From B10-G9 sp964627755 (GTDB lineage Bacteria > Chloroflexota > Anaerolineae > Anaerolineales > UBA11858): a DNA stretch of 25,544 nt. Within the stretch, counting starts at the first letter, position 1. Each line of letters starts with the position of its first letter. The position numbers were made by a program, and so were the translations under genes. Below are positions 7,704-15,362 of the stretch, one piece after another. Under the pieces are notes generated by a model, which did no database searches, had not been told where the DNA came from, and was given only the letters and a program-made list of their open reading frames with translations. The stretch lies in NCBI GenBank assembly GCA_964627755.1, contig CAZVIH010000038.1, forward strand, positions 1-25,544, written 5' to 3'.

Positions 7704-10175
7704 TCAAGTAACACTACCGATGGACACATCCACCTCAATTTCAGATAAATCTCCGGGAACTCGTTTGATAATATTTCCTCTGATGGGTTTACCGTCAATA
7801 GATATTTTCAAATCATCACCCTGGCCAATTCTGGAAACATTGATTTTGTAAGTAACGTTCCGGAATTTCCTAACCGCTTGAAACCCATTCCATTCCTCAG
7901 GAATAACCGGATCAATAATCAATCCGTCGTAATCCGGGCGAATACCCAGGATCCACTGAGAGATGGCCAGGAAATTCCAGGCAGCAGTACCTGTCAACCA
8001 GGAGTTTTTTGCCTCGCCAGGCGTGGCAGCATCCCTTCCAGCTATCATCTGGGCATATACATAGGGCTCACATTTATGCAGATCACTGAATTCTTCTCTG
8101 ACCGACGGATTTATGAGGTGATAATAATCCAAAGCTTTTTTACCTTCGCCCAGCATAGCTTCTGCAATCATGATCCATGGGTTTGTATGACAAAATATTC
8201 CAGCGTTTTCTTTATACCCCGGTGGATAAGATGTTATCTCACCGAGGTTAAGATAGTATTTGCTATACGCTGGTTGTTGTAGAACAATCCCGTGCTCCGT
8301 CGCCAAGCGTTCATTAACTGAATCCAATGCCATTCTGGCTTTTCCATTCCTTAACCCCAGTCCAGCCATAATGCAAAATCCCTGAGGTTCAATGAAGATC
8401 TGACCTTCCGCACAACTCCTGGACCCAACAGGGGCCCCTGCATCATCATAAGCCCTCTTGAACCATTCCCCATCCCAGCCATGCTCCCAGATACTTAATT
8501 CCATTTTCTCTGCTGCTTTCTGGTATCTATTTACGGATATCTCATCTTTTCTGAATTTTGAAATCTTCACCATTTCATTGGCAGCCAGGATGAATAGACC
8601 AGCTATAAAAACCGATTCTGCGGTCTTGCCGCCTTTATTGGTCGTAGTTTGAAAAGATTGTCCTGGTTCCGTGGAGTAACAATTTAAATTAAGACAATCG
8701 TTCCAATCCGCCCGCCCAATAAGCGGTAATTCATGGGGACCCAACCGGTCCAGAGTGAAATTAATGGAAGCATTCAGGTGATGGAACAGAGTCTTTTCCG
8801 AGCCAGGCTGATTATCGTACGGGACAAGATTATCTAGGATAGGCCAATCCTCGGTCTCCTTTAAATAGGCTGCCACAGCAAGGACAAGCCACAAAGGATC
8901 ATCATTAAAATCGCTCCCAACTGCATCATTTCCGCGTTTTGTTAACGGTGAGTATTGATGATAAGCACTTCCATCTTCTTTTTGTGTTCCTGCCAGGTCC
9001 AAGATCCTTTCCCGGGCTCTTTCGGGAATCAGGTGTACAAAACCAAGTAAATCCTGATTCGAATCCCTGAATCCCATACCCCGGCCTATTCCAGATTCAA
9101 AATAGGAAGCGGATCTTGAAAAATTAAAGGTTGCCATGACCTGATATTGATTCCAGAGATTAACCATACGATCAATATGAGGATCGGGAGTATTTACCTG
9201 ATAGACACCCAGTAAATCATCCCAGTATTCCTTCAATTCTGATAATGCATTAACGACATAATCAGAATTCAGGTACATCTTTAGTTTGGATTTGGCTTCT
9301 GATTTATTTAAGATCTGCGATTCAGGATCTGAAAATTTTTTTTTCCGAGAATTTTCCTGATATCCTAAAATGAATATAACTTCCTGACTTTCTCCAGGCT
9401 GAAGAGTGAGACGGATATGGTGTGCGCCAATCGGCTGCCAACCGTGAGCCAGAGAATTTTCCGTAGTACCTTTTTCAACAGCCAGCGGATTTTCCCAGCC
9501 GCGATAAGGTCCAAGAAATGCCTCTCTCTGAGTTTCAAAACCTTTTATAGGAACAGAACATGCCAGATAGGAGTAATGGTTTCTCCGTTCTCTATATTCG
9601 GTCTTGTGATAGATCACACCATCTTCCACTTCGACTTCACCAATTGAGAGATTTCGCTGAAAATTATTTTGGTCATCAGCTGCATCCCATAAACAAAATT
9701 CAACCGCAGAATATAGCGAAAGATCTGCCGGCTGTTTCCTTTGATTTTTCAGAGTAAAACGCCACACCTCAAAATCTTGATTTAGGGGGACGAAATAGGA
9801 TCCCTCACAAATCAGATCATTTTTTTTCCCGAGGATCGTGGTATACCCCAGGCCGTGGCGGCATTGGTACTGGTCAAGATCTTTTCGAACAGGTTGCCAG
9901 CTGGGTGACCAATAGTAATCCTCCTGTCCCAAACTGGCTGCCTTATTATCCCTGATGTATAAGTACCTTCCACCTACATCTAAAGGGGCATTATTATATC
10001 GATATCGTGTTATTCGCCTTAATCGTGCATCTTGATAAAAAGAGTACCCCCCTGCTGTATTTGAGATTATTCCAAAATATTTTTCATTCCCAAGAAAATT
10101 TATCCACGGTAGTGGAGTGTTTGGTTGCTGGATTACATATTCCCGGTTTTGATCATCAAAGTAACCAAATTTCAT
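7704..10175 (-). CDS. cbp: Cellobiose phosphorylase (GH94)
   Basis: The 823-residue protein matches the length and full layout of cytoplasmic cellobiose phosphorylases, which convert cellobiose and phosphate to glucose 1-phosphate and glucose. It begins MKFGYFDD and continues with NTAGGYSFYQDARLRRITRY, both hallmarks of clostridial cellobiose phosphorylase. Further signatures are GRGMGFRDSNQDLLGFVH, the catalytic region GRADWNDCLN (general-acid Asp near residue 493) and YPPGYKENAGIFCH. Cellobiose fits better than chitobiose because the resemblance runs over the whole length. A TTG five codons upstream extends the frame, but AGAGGTG just before the ATG at 10175 fixes the start there. There is no signal peptide, so the substrate must be imported; no transporter is in the window. 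It is first in a minus-strand run with the CPBP protease, addB and addA. Confidence 0.95.
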   Translation of the reverse strand: MKFGYFDDQNREYVIQQPNTPLPWINFLGNEKYFGIISNTAGGYSFYQDARLRRITRYRYNNAPLDVGGRYLYIRDNKAASLGQEDYYWSPSWQPVRKDLDQYQCRHGLGYTTILGKKNDLICEGSYFVPLNQDFEVWRFTLKNQRKQPADLSLYSAVEFCLWDAADDQNNFQRNLSIGEVEVEDGVIYHKTEYRERRNHYSYLACSVPIKGFETQREAFLGPYRGWENPLAVEKGTTENSLAHGWQPIGAHHIRLTLQPGESQEVIFILGYQENSRKKKFSDPESQILNKSEAKSKLKMYLNSDYVVNALSELKEYWDDLLGVYQVNTPDPHIDRMVNLWNQYQVMATFNFSRSASYFESGIGRGMGFRDSNQDLLGFVHLIPERARERILDLAGTQKEDGSAYHQYSPLTKRGNDAVGSDFNDDPLWLVLAVAAYLKETEDWPILDNLVPYDNQPGSEKTLFHHLNASINFTLDRLGPHELPLIGRADWNDCLNLNCYSTEPGQSFQTTTNKGGKTAESVFIAGLFILAANEMVKISKFRKDEISVNRYQKAAEKMELSIWEHGWDGEWFKRAYDDAGAPVGSRSCAEGQIFIEPQGFCIMAGLGLRNGKARMALDSVNERLATEHGIVLQQPAYSKYYLNLGEITSYPPGYKENAGIFCHTNPWIMIAEAMLGEGKKALDYYHLINPSVREEFSDLHKCEPYVYAQMIAGRDAATPGEAKNSWLTGTAAWNFLAISQWILGIRPDYDGLIIDPVIPEEWNGFQAVRKFRNVTYKINVSRIGQGDDLKISIDGKPIRGNIIKRVPGDLSEIEVDVSIGSVT

Positions 10176-10177
10176 GT

Positions 10178-10184
10178 CACCTCT
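10178..10184 (-). promoter_or_regulatory. Shine-Dalgarno that decides the cbp start
   Basis: The minus strand reads AGAGGTG, then AC, then ATG (10175). A start at the upstream TTG (10190) would place this anti-SD match inside the coding region, so the ATG is preferred. Confidence 0.7.
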
Positions 10185-10219
10185 ACTCAAATATTGTCTC
10201 TGTTTTCCAATCCGTTTAT

Positions 10220-10225
10220 ATTATA
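10220..10225 (-). promoter_or_regulatory. Candidate -10 box for the cbp gene run
   Basis: TATAAT occurs on the minus strand inside an AT-rich stretch about 45 bp before the cbp ATG. No good -35 sits 16-18 bp upstream, and similar TATA runs are nearby, so the exact position is uncertain. Confidence 0.3.
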
Positions 10226-10311
10226 TATATCCCCCCTATAGCATAACATACCCCCAGCACCTGCGTTCAGGAGGTAGAGGAAAAATTTAAATATATATAT
10301 CTCCACATAGG

Positions 10312-10317
10312 TATAAT
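10312..10317 (+). promoter_or_regulatory. Candidate -10 box for the HD-domain gene
   Basis: A perfect TATAAT lies 37 nt before the TTG start, which would give a leader of about 30 nt containing the AAGAGG ribosome site. The -35 region is only an AT tract, so strength cannot be judged. Confidence 0.45.
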
Positions 10318-10354
10318 TATTGATATCGTCATCGATTCACTAAGAGGCTCAACT

Positions 10355-10891
10355 TTGAATTCAATTGACCTAAAACCGTTCCTTGAAAAAATTGCATCTC
10401 AATATATATTAAAACCGAACGGCGCTCACGGTCTCAGCCATTGGGCCAGGGTGCTTGAAAACGGTTTGAGATTAGCCGAGATTGAAGGTGGGGATCCTAC
10501 AGTGATCAGCCTATTTGCGATATTTCATGATGCCTGCCGGCACAACCAAACCTGGGATCCAGGCCATGGTCAGAGGGGAGCGGTCTTGGCCGGCAAACTT
10601 CTCCAGGAAAACCCCTTCGTCAGCCAAGAACAACTCCAGCTGCTGCAGGTTGCCTGCAGGGATCATACCGATGGCGAAACCGAGGCCCTGTTAACCGTGC
10701 AGATCTGCTGGGATTCAGACCGACTGGATCTGGCTCGAGTCCATATCATGCCTTCTCCAGATCGTTTATGCACCAACGCAGCAAAGAGTAAGGAAATCCT
10801 GACCTGGGCGAACCGGAGAGCAAGAACCAAATTCGCTCCAGAGTTTGTCTCATCTGAATGGCTTCCTATCTTCAAATCCCAGACCAGGTAA
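10355..10891 (+). CDS. HD-domain metal-dependent hydrolase, substrate unknown
   Basis: A 178-residue protein with an HD-superfamily layout: H29 in GLSHW, the paired H58-D59 in FHDACRH, H71 in the PGHGQRGA segment, H104 in CRDHTDG and the distal aspartates D120/D122 in CWDSDRLD. HD proteins are typically phosphohydrolases; the GxSHW and HGxRGA pattern recalls small proteins that hydrolyse nucleotides or related phosphates, but no specific substrate can be named. The start is TTG at 10355, supported by AAGAGG at 10342-10347 seven nucleotides upstream; no closer ATG fits. It is transcribed divergently from cbp. No partner gene follows within 130 bp. Confidence 0.85.
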   Translation: MNSIDLKPFLEKIASQYILKPNGAHGLSHWARVLENGLRLAEIEGGDPTVISLFAIFHDACRHNQTWDPGHGQRGAVLAGKLLQENPFVSQEQLQLLQVACRDHTDGETEALLTVQICWDSDRLDLARVHIMPSPDRLCTNAAKSKEILTWANRRARTKFAPEFVSSEWLPIFKSQTR

Positions 10892-10986
10892 GCTCCTCCT
10901 TATTAAAATAAATGACGTAATCCCCGAATTTCAAAGATCCTCTTACAAAACAGTAAACCAATTACAGATCTCATATTATTTGTTCA

Positions 10987-10995
10987 TGCTATACT
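10987..10995 (+). promoter_or_regulatory. Extended -10 promoter for the zinc-ribbon membrane protein
   Basis: TGCTATACT matches an extended -10 element (TGn followed by a five-of-six TATAAT). It lies about 40 nt before the likely start. A small AAAGG / CCTTT hairpin at 10997-11012 follows in the leader. Confidence 0.45.
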
Positions 10996-11036
10996 AAAAG
11001 GGATAATCCTTTCTTATATGCAGGTTGAAATTATTT

Positions 11037-12038
11037 ATGAATATGATGAAATATTGCCCCGAGTGTTATAAGGAACTGCCACCTAATTCTGCCTCCTGCC
11101 CCTTCTGCGGTTATAAAACCGGAAACGGAAGCAGTGAGGAGCTGGATGCTCCCAAAATCCTCAAAACCCCAAAAACCGATTCATATATCCCGCCTGAGCA
11201 GACTGTTCTCAGCCTGCTGCTTTTATTGATTTTCTTCTGGGGTATGAACATCGCCATCACAGCTCTGCCAGTATTTCTCGATGTAGGTACAGTGAAGAAT
11301 ATAATAATAGCCGCAATCGTATCCCAGGTATTAACCCGGGTGATGATCGGCTTCTGGGCAGTTCAAGAACAAACCTTGAAGAAAGATTCAACCCCCAATA
11401 AAAAAGCAGGCGCTTTCTTATTGTCATTTGTGCCGATTGGAGGTGTTTATTCGTTTCTTCATGCCTCGCGAACGATCATACGCAAAGACTATTTATCTAA
11501 TTTGACAATTTCCAGCATTTTTGCGGTGATACTGATGTCGGTCATGCTATTCGCGTCCAAGGACGGTATCAACTATATCCTGACTGGTGAAAAACCAACT
11601 GAAGAAGAAGCAGTAGTACTTCCTGACCCCTCCCTTGCAGCTATCATCATTGAAGATACTGCTATCCCTCCCACAGCTACACTGCGCGCTTACCAGGGAG
11701 GCTGCAGAAACCCCAAATCTATCACAGCTGACGAAGAAGGCGATCAAATTATTGTCTGCGGTGAAGTTACGAATTTCGGAGATATTGAATGTGAGTCCTG
11801 TCCCCAGAAATTCTATTCGTACATAAAACTCGATAGCGAATTCCAAATTGTATCATACGATTACCACTTCTCTTTTGCATTCCTGCACGACTGCATCATG
11901 GTTACCGACGAAGTGGAAATCCTGGGCGAGGACCCCGTTTTTCTGTACAGTAAAAAGGATGAATGTTTCAATAACGCTGAAGGCGTACTGATTTGCGGCC
12001 CTGGTACTTATTTCAAAGAATCTGATACCTGCCAATAA
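11037..12038 (+). CDS. Zinc-ribbon membrane protein with a Cys-rich C-terminal domain
   Basis: Not a family I can name. It opens with a four-cysteine zinc ribbon (YCPEC followed by CPFCGY), then a polar linker, about four membrane segments (roughly residues 56-80, 88-108, 123-141 and 156-174), and a C-terminal domain of about 150 residues after an acidic, Pro/Thr-containing linker. That domain has eight cysteines, an even number consistent with disulfides in an extracytoplasmic domain. In outline it is a cytosolic zinc finger tethered to an external domain, seen in many uncharacterised bacterial membrane proteins. The start is uncertain: TTG 11025, ATG 11037, 11043 or 11046 are all in frame and none has a good Shine-Dalgarno. 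I chose the first ATG. Confidence 0.75.
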   Translation: MNMMKYCPECYKELPPNSASCPFCGYKTGNGSSEELDAPKILKTPKTDSYIPPEQTVLSLLLLLIFFWGMNIAITALPVFLDVGTVKNIIIAAIVSQVLTRVMIGFWAVQEQTLKKDSTPNKKAGAFLLSFVPIGGVYSFLHASRTIIRKDYLSNLTISSIFAVILMSVMLFASKDGINYILTGEKPTEEEAVVLPDPSLAAIIIEDTAIPPTATLRAYQGGCRNPKSITADEEGDQIIVCGEVTNFGDIECESCPQKFYSYIKLDSEFQIVSYDYHFSFAFLHDCIMVTDEVEILGEDPVFLYSKKDECFNNAEGVLICGPGTYFKESDTCQ

Positions 12039-12074
12039 TTCAGCCAGGACCAGCTATCATGCCAAATCAACATA

Positions 12075-12108
12075 CTACCGGCTTCCAAAATTTTTACGGA
12101 GCCGGTAG
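12075..12108 (+). terminator. Stem-loop, possible terminator after the zinc-ribbon gene
   Basis: CTACCGGCT pairs perfectly with AGCCGGTAG, with a further CC/GG inside after a one-base bulge. It begins 36 nt after the stop at 12038. The following sequence (ATCGTTTAATTT) is only moderately T-rich, so termination is plausible but not strong. Confidence 0.55.
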
Positions 12109-12122
12109 ATCGTTTAATTTGG

Positions 12123-12159
12123 ATCATCACAATATGAAAATATTGGATGTTGTGATGAT
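12123..12159. repeat. Second inverted repeat, 10-bp perfect arms
   Basis: ATCATCACAA (12123-12132) and TTGTGATGAT (12150-12159) pair perfectly. The loop holds a smaller hairpin (AATAT-GAAA-ATATT). It starts 14 bp after the previous stem-loop and is followed by TTTAAT. It could be a second terminator or a protein-binding palindrome. Confidence 0.5.
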
Positions 12160-12386
12160 TTTAATCGGTCGGCTGACTGACTATTCCATTAGCCTGAAAA
12201 AAACAGAAAAACAAGGTATCAAGATCTAGACTAATTTTTTGGATCGACTTAGAAAACAAACCATGACTGCAGGATTATAAAGACGGGATTAAACATGCTG
12301 GTTCACACCAATTTTAATTCATTCCATAATCCAGAAGAACCGCTTGTGATCTCTTAAAGACCCATAAATCATCACACTACCCAGCT
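12160..12386. other. Gene-free spacer before the methyltransferase
   Basis: Together with the two stem-loops this makes a 348-bp gap. It is AT-rich. I see no convincing ORF, RNA gene, promoter or Shine-Dalgarno here, and no ribosome site in front of the ATG at 12387. Confidence 0.5.
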
Positions 12387-13193
12387 ATGAAATACGGATT
12401 AACTGATCCCGATTATTTAAGAAAAGATCAATATAAGGATTCCTCCAATCTATCCGCCCGAGCTGATCTTCACCAGCTTTTCAGCACGAATCATATCGGG
12501 TGGCATTTCTGGGTCTTAGATCAGTTAAACATTCCTGAAAAGTGCAGGATCCTGGAATTGGGCTGCGGCCCGGGTTATCTCTGGAAGCAAAATCGGAAGA
12601 GGATTCAATCTGGCTGGGATATCTATCTTTCTGATATTTCTGCCGGCATGCTGGAGGAAGCCAGCACCGATCTAGGAAATTCCGGAACTTATAAACACAT
12701 TGTACATGACGCCTGTAAAATTCCTTTCCCTAAGACCGTTTTTGACGCTGTAATCGCCAATCACATGCTATATCATCTTCCGGATATACCTGCCGCAGCG
12801 AAAGAAATCAGCCGAGTGTTAAAACCTGCTGGTTGCCTATACGCATCTACCAATGGAGAGGCACATTTAAAGGAAATCAGGGATTGGAAATCCCAATTTT
12901 TTCCCGAGCAAGAAGGACCTGACTGGGGGACGCCAACTCTTAGATTTAGCATAGAAAACGGAGAAGATATACTTCGCCAGGAATTCAGTAATATCCGCTT
13001 TTTAGAATATCCAGACAGTTTGATCGTGGATCAGGTTGAGCCAATTATCAGATATATTAAATCTTATACAAAACTGGACGAAACTGATTTTCAAACACTG
13101 AAACTCCGCCGCTACCTTCAAAACCGGATCTCAGAAAACGGCTCCATCGAAATCACTAAAGACAGCGGGATGTTTATCGCCGTTAAACATTGA
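12387..13193 (+). CDS. Class I SAM-dependent methyltransferase, substrate unknown
   Basis: A 268-residue protein with a Rossmann-type methyltransferase core. Motif I is ILELGCGPGYLW at 55-66, the acidic residue after strand beta-2 is D83 (YLSDIS), motif II is around HDACKIPFP at 107-115, and the post-II region reads FDAVIANHMLYHLPD at 119-133, followed by ISRVLKPAGCLY. This fits the methyltransferase-11/25 type found in UbiE-like small-molecule enzymes. The cysteines expected of ArsM are absent, so it is unlikely to be the arsenite methylase of the ars cluster. No Shine-Dalgarno is visible; the nearest upstream in-frame stop leaves no other ATG. Its stop overlaps ychF tail to tail by 11 bp. 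Confidence 0.88.
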   Translation: MKYGLTDPDYLRKDQYKDSSNLSARADLHQLFSTNHIGWHFWVLDQLNIPEKCRILELGCGPGYLWKQNRKRIQSGWDIYLSDISAGMLEEASTDLGNSGTYKHIVHDACKIPFPKTVFDAVIANHMLYHLPDIPAAAKEISRVLKPAGCLYASTNGEAHLKEIRDWKSQFFPEQEGPDWGTPTLRFSIENGEDILRQEFSNIRFLEYPDSLIVDQVEPIIRYIKSYTKLDETDFQTLKLRRYLQNRISENGSIEITKDSGMFIAVKH

Positions 13194-14268
13194 ACCTGAT
13201 ATTAAGGATATCCCCATCCTGAACAACATAATCCTTGCCCTCAAGACGTGCTTTGCCCTGTTTTTTCACTTCCCCCAGAGAACCAGCATCAACTAGATCC
13301 TGATATTTAACCACTTCTGCCCTGATGAAACCCCTGGCAAGATCCGAATGGATCGCTCCCGCTGCCTCCACGGCTGTTGCACCCTGAGGAATCGTCCAGG
13401 CTCGTACTTCATCTTCACCAACGGTAAAAAAGGAATGCAATCCCAGCAATTCATAGTTCAAGCGGATCAAACGGTTCAACCCCGGCTCCGTGATATCGTA
13501 TTCTGCCATGAATATCTCCGCATCATCCTTATCAAGCTGGGCGATTTCCATTTCCAGGGCACCGTGCAGACAAATCACATCAGATCTTTCCGGATCGATC
13601 GGAAAATCTGCTGGATTATCACTTCCCTCATCACCTACATTCAGAGCAACCAGAGCTGGTTTTGCTGTCAAGAATTGGAATCCACGCAGGATCTTCGTTT
13701 CTGCCGGGGAAATTTTCATGCCCCGGATAGGTATTTCATTTTCCAGACCTTCTTTGACCCGGACCAATACATCATGCTCGGCTTGATCCACAGACCTCTC
13801 GGGATAGGCGCCTTTCCTATCCAGATCGTGGATTAACCTCTCTAGCCTCCGTTCGACAATTTGCAAATCCGAGATCAAGAATTCAAAATCCAGGGCTGAT
13901 AGATCCCGAACTGCATCCACATTTCCTTCCGGATGTGGTATCCGATCATCTTCAAAAGCTCTCACTACATGAAGTAAAGCATCGCTTTGAGAAATAATGT
14001 TCAACAATTCCCCGCTTAAGCTTCCATCTCGACCAGACCCTATCTTTAGTCCAGCAACATCGTTATATTGCACTCGGGCATAGGTGGTTTTTTCAGGTTT
14101 AAACAAATCGCTTAACACATCTACACGGATGTCGGGAACATCCACAATCGCTGTATGCACTTCAATCTTTCCTGAGCTGGTCACAGCAGTGATCTCCTGG
14201 CTATGAGTCAGGGCATTAAAAATGGTTGTTTTGGTGCTGTTAGGCAGCCCCACAATTCCGATCTGCAT
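13183..14268 (-). CDS. ychF: YchF/OLA1-type ribosome-associated NTPase with altered P-loop
   Basis: The 361 residues match the usual length of about 363 for YchF, a TRAFAC-class P-loop NTPase that prefers ATP and binds ribosomes. The G domain contains VQYNDVAGL at 66-74 (switch II region), SQSDALLHVVRAFED at 93-107 and ALNVGDE at 208-214 (G4 region). A coiled-coil insert spans about 130-190, and the C-terminal TGS domain about 277-360 (HSDLARGFIRAEVV). The P-loop reads GLPNSTKTT at 7-15, where the family has GLPNVGKST, so the glycine before the catalytic lysine is threonine while Lys13 is kept. A hairpin (GCAGAGC / GCTCTGC, 14311-14334) lies in the 5' region. AAAAGG 10 nt upstream supports the ATG. 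Confidence 0.93.
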   Translation of the reverse strand: MQIGIVGLPNSTKTTIFNALTHSQEITAVTSSGKIEVHTAIVDVPDIRVDVLSDLFKPEKTTYARVQYNDVAGLKIGSGRDGSLSGELLNIISQSDALLHVVRAFEDDRIPHPEGNVDAVRDLSALDFEFLISDLQIVERRLERLIHDLDRKGAYPERSVDQAEHDVLVRVKEGLENEIPIRGMKISPAETKILRGFQFLTAKPALVALNVGDEGSDNPADFPIDPERSDVICLHGALEMEIAQLDKDDAEIFMAEYDITEPGLNRLIRLNYELLGLHSFFTVGEDEVRAWTIPQGATAVEAAGAIHSDLARGFIRAEVVKYQDLVDAGSLGEVKKQGKARLEGKDYVVQDGDILNIRFNV

Positions 14269-14639
14269 ATTTATATAACCTTTTGTCTGTTCTTCTTTTT
14301 ACATGACACAGCAGAGCCGCGACTTCAGCTCTGCCGGACGGCATTTTAACACAAGGTATTGCTTTTGGCAAATTTGACCCATCAAATAAATATCCTTACT
14401 CATCTAGTTCCATAACTCTCTCACAAGAAAAATAAACCCAACGGATTGGCGCCTGACTTCATTCTAACTCCATGCCAGACTGATTATCATCCTGGACATT
14501 TTATTTCACTAATATATTCCAAAAACTTACTTGCTGATTGTTCCCCTTTATTCTGCGGGAGGTCGTACTAATTAGCTGAGTTTCCTATTATTATCATATC
14601 GATCAGCATCAATAGGAACCAGATTGTATATCAGAAAAA
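14269..14639. other. Gene-free region upstream of ychF
   Basis: About 370 bp between ychF and the pilin terminator. It holds the ychF leader, with an inverted repeat at 14311-14334 (7-bp arms). Otherwise I see only AT-rich sequence with no credible ORF or RNA gene. Confidence 0.45.
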
Positions 14640-14669
14640 GCTAAACCCTACCGGATGGTAGGGTTTAGC
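14640..14669 (-). terminator. Strong intrinsic terminator of the Flp pilin gene
   Basis: A perfect 13-bp stem (GCTAAACCCTACC / GGTAGGGTTTAGC) with a 4-nt loop. On the minus strand it is followed by CTTTTTC, so it terminates minus-strand transcripts, i.e. the pilin mRNA. Confidence 0.85.
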
Positions 14670-14683
14670 ATATGTGACTTAGG

Positions 14684-14715
14684 AGGCGGTCACTCGCCTA
14701 GAACCATTATGGTTC
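14684..14715 (-). repeat. Two small hairpins between the pilin stop and its terminator
   Basis: AGGCG-N6-CGCCT (14684-14699) and GAACCA-TTA-TGGTTC (14701-14715) lie back to back, the second directly after the pilin stop codon. They may protect the 3' end of a highly expressed mRNA. Confidence 0.5.
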
Positions 14716-14717
14716 GT

Positions 14718-14864
14718 TTAGATATTTTGAACGATATTGCTGAAAATGTTACCAATAGCGGGGCCAAGCAGAGAGAGAATAACAATAACTACAACTGCGA
14801 CTAATACAAGAATAAGCGCATACTCTACGAGACCTTGGCCTTTTTCTTTAGGTGCGAATAACAT
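14718..14864 (-). CDS. Flp-type (type IVb) pilin, 48 residues
   Basis: This small gene reads MLFAPKEKGQGLVEYALILV and continues with a hydrophobic run (VAVVVIVILSLLGPAIGNIF) and a short polar tail. It has the Flp/Fap prepilin signature: a 9-residue basic leader ending in Gly9, then QGLVEYA with glutamate at position +5 of the mature protein, which prepilin peptidase recognises. The mature peptide would be 39 residues. Flp subunits assemble into tight-adherence pili through the Tad secretion system. No tad/cpa gene is in the window, so assembly genes must lie elsewhere. A perfect AGGAGGT and a strong terminator suggest high expression from its own promoter. The frame is plainly coding despite its shortness. 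Confidence 0.9.
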   Translation of the reverse strand: MLFAPKEKGQGLVEYALILVLVAVVVIVILSLLGPAIGNIFSNIVQNI

Positions 14865-14871
14865 GGTGTTT

Positions 14872-14878
14872 ACCTCCT
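14872..14878 (-). promoter_or_regulatory. Consensus Shine-Dalgarno of the pilin gene
   Basis: The minus strand reads AGGAGGT seven nucleotides before the ATG at 14864. This is the best ribosome site in the window and confirms the small gene. Confidence 0.85.
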
Positions 14879-14921
14879 GTGTAAGTAATTTTCCTTCGAG
14901 GTGTATGCAAACCCTTCAGGT

Positions 14922-14930
14922 TATATACCA
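14922..14930 (-). promoter_or_regulatory. Possible extended -10 for the pilin gene
   Basis: The minus strand reads TGGTATATA, an extended -10-like element about 58 nt before the ATG. No clear -35 is visible at 16-18 bp. Confidence 0.3.
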
Positions 14931-14940
14931 TTGTAAAGAA

Positions 14941-15362
14941 TGATACAGTAAAAGGCAATCCAGGCTAACCTACAATTATGCAAGGACTTCCACATTCAGC
15001 TTCTCCTGGAAGCGGAAAACCTCACTAATTCCCTCTGCTGGGGAAATATCCCAGAAATTATCCACCATACAGAATCTTTGTTAGGTATAGTGTTTATTAC
15101 CTGCTGGTTGGCAAGGCGACCAAAACTGGAACATTCAGCGACAATCGATATACATTTTCTGTGAGCCGTCATTATTGAAGAACAATGGCATACTGCCAAA
15201 CAACAGACCCTGCCCGATCGACTGGCAGCCACTAATTAAAAAAAAAGAAATTCAAAAACAGTCCAAATTATTATGATAGTGAGAACAGAGAAGTTTCACC
15301 AATATCGGAAAAGTCCGTAAGAAGATTATAGATTCGCGGATTATATGCTTGAGGAACTGGAC
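14941..15362. other. Gene-free spacer between pilin and PAS-GGDEF genes
   Basis: About 420 bp with no gene I can support. It contains a small palindrome TGGCA-TAC-TGCCA (15186-15198) and an A9 tract near 15238-15246. A minus-strand open frame at 14996-15232 has unusual, Cys/Ser-rich composition and no ribosome site, and is taken as chance. Confidence 0.45.

Noticed and set aside
10201..10320. AT-rich ATATAT runs between cbp and the HD gene as a replication origin
   Set aside because: No DnaA-box cluster or dnaA/parAB neighbours; the sequence is sufficiently explained as a divergent promoter region.
12387..13193. Methyltransferase as an arsenite methylase (ArsM) partner of the ars cluster
   Set aside because: It is 10 kb away and lacks the conserved cysteines expected of ArsM; the motifs are generic for small-molecule methyltransferases.
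14996..15232. 78-codon minus-strand ORF upstream of the pilin
   Set aside because: Odd Cys/Ser/Arg composition, no ribosome site, and no resemblance to any family.
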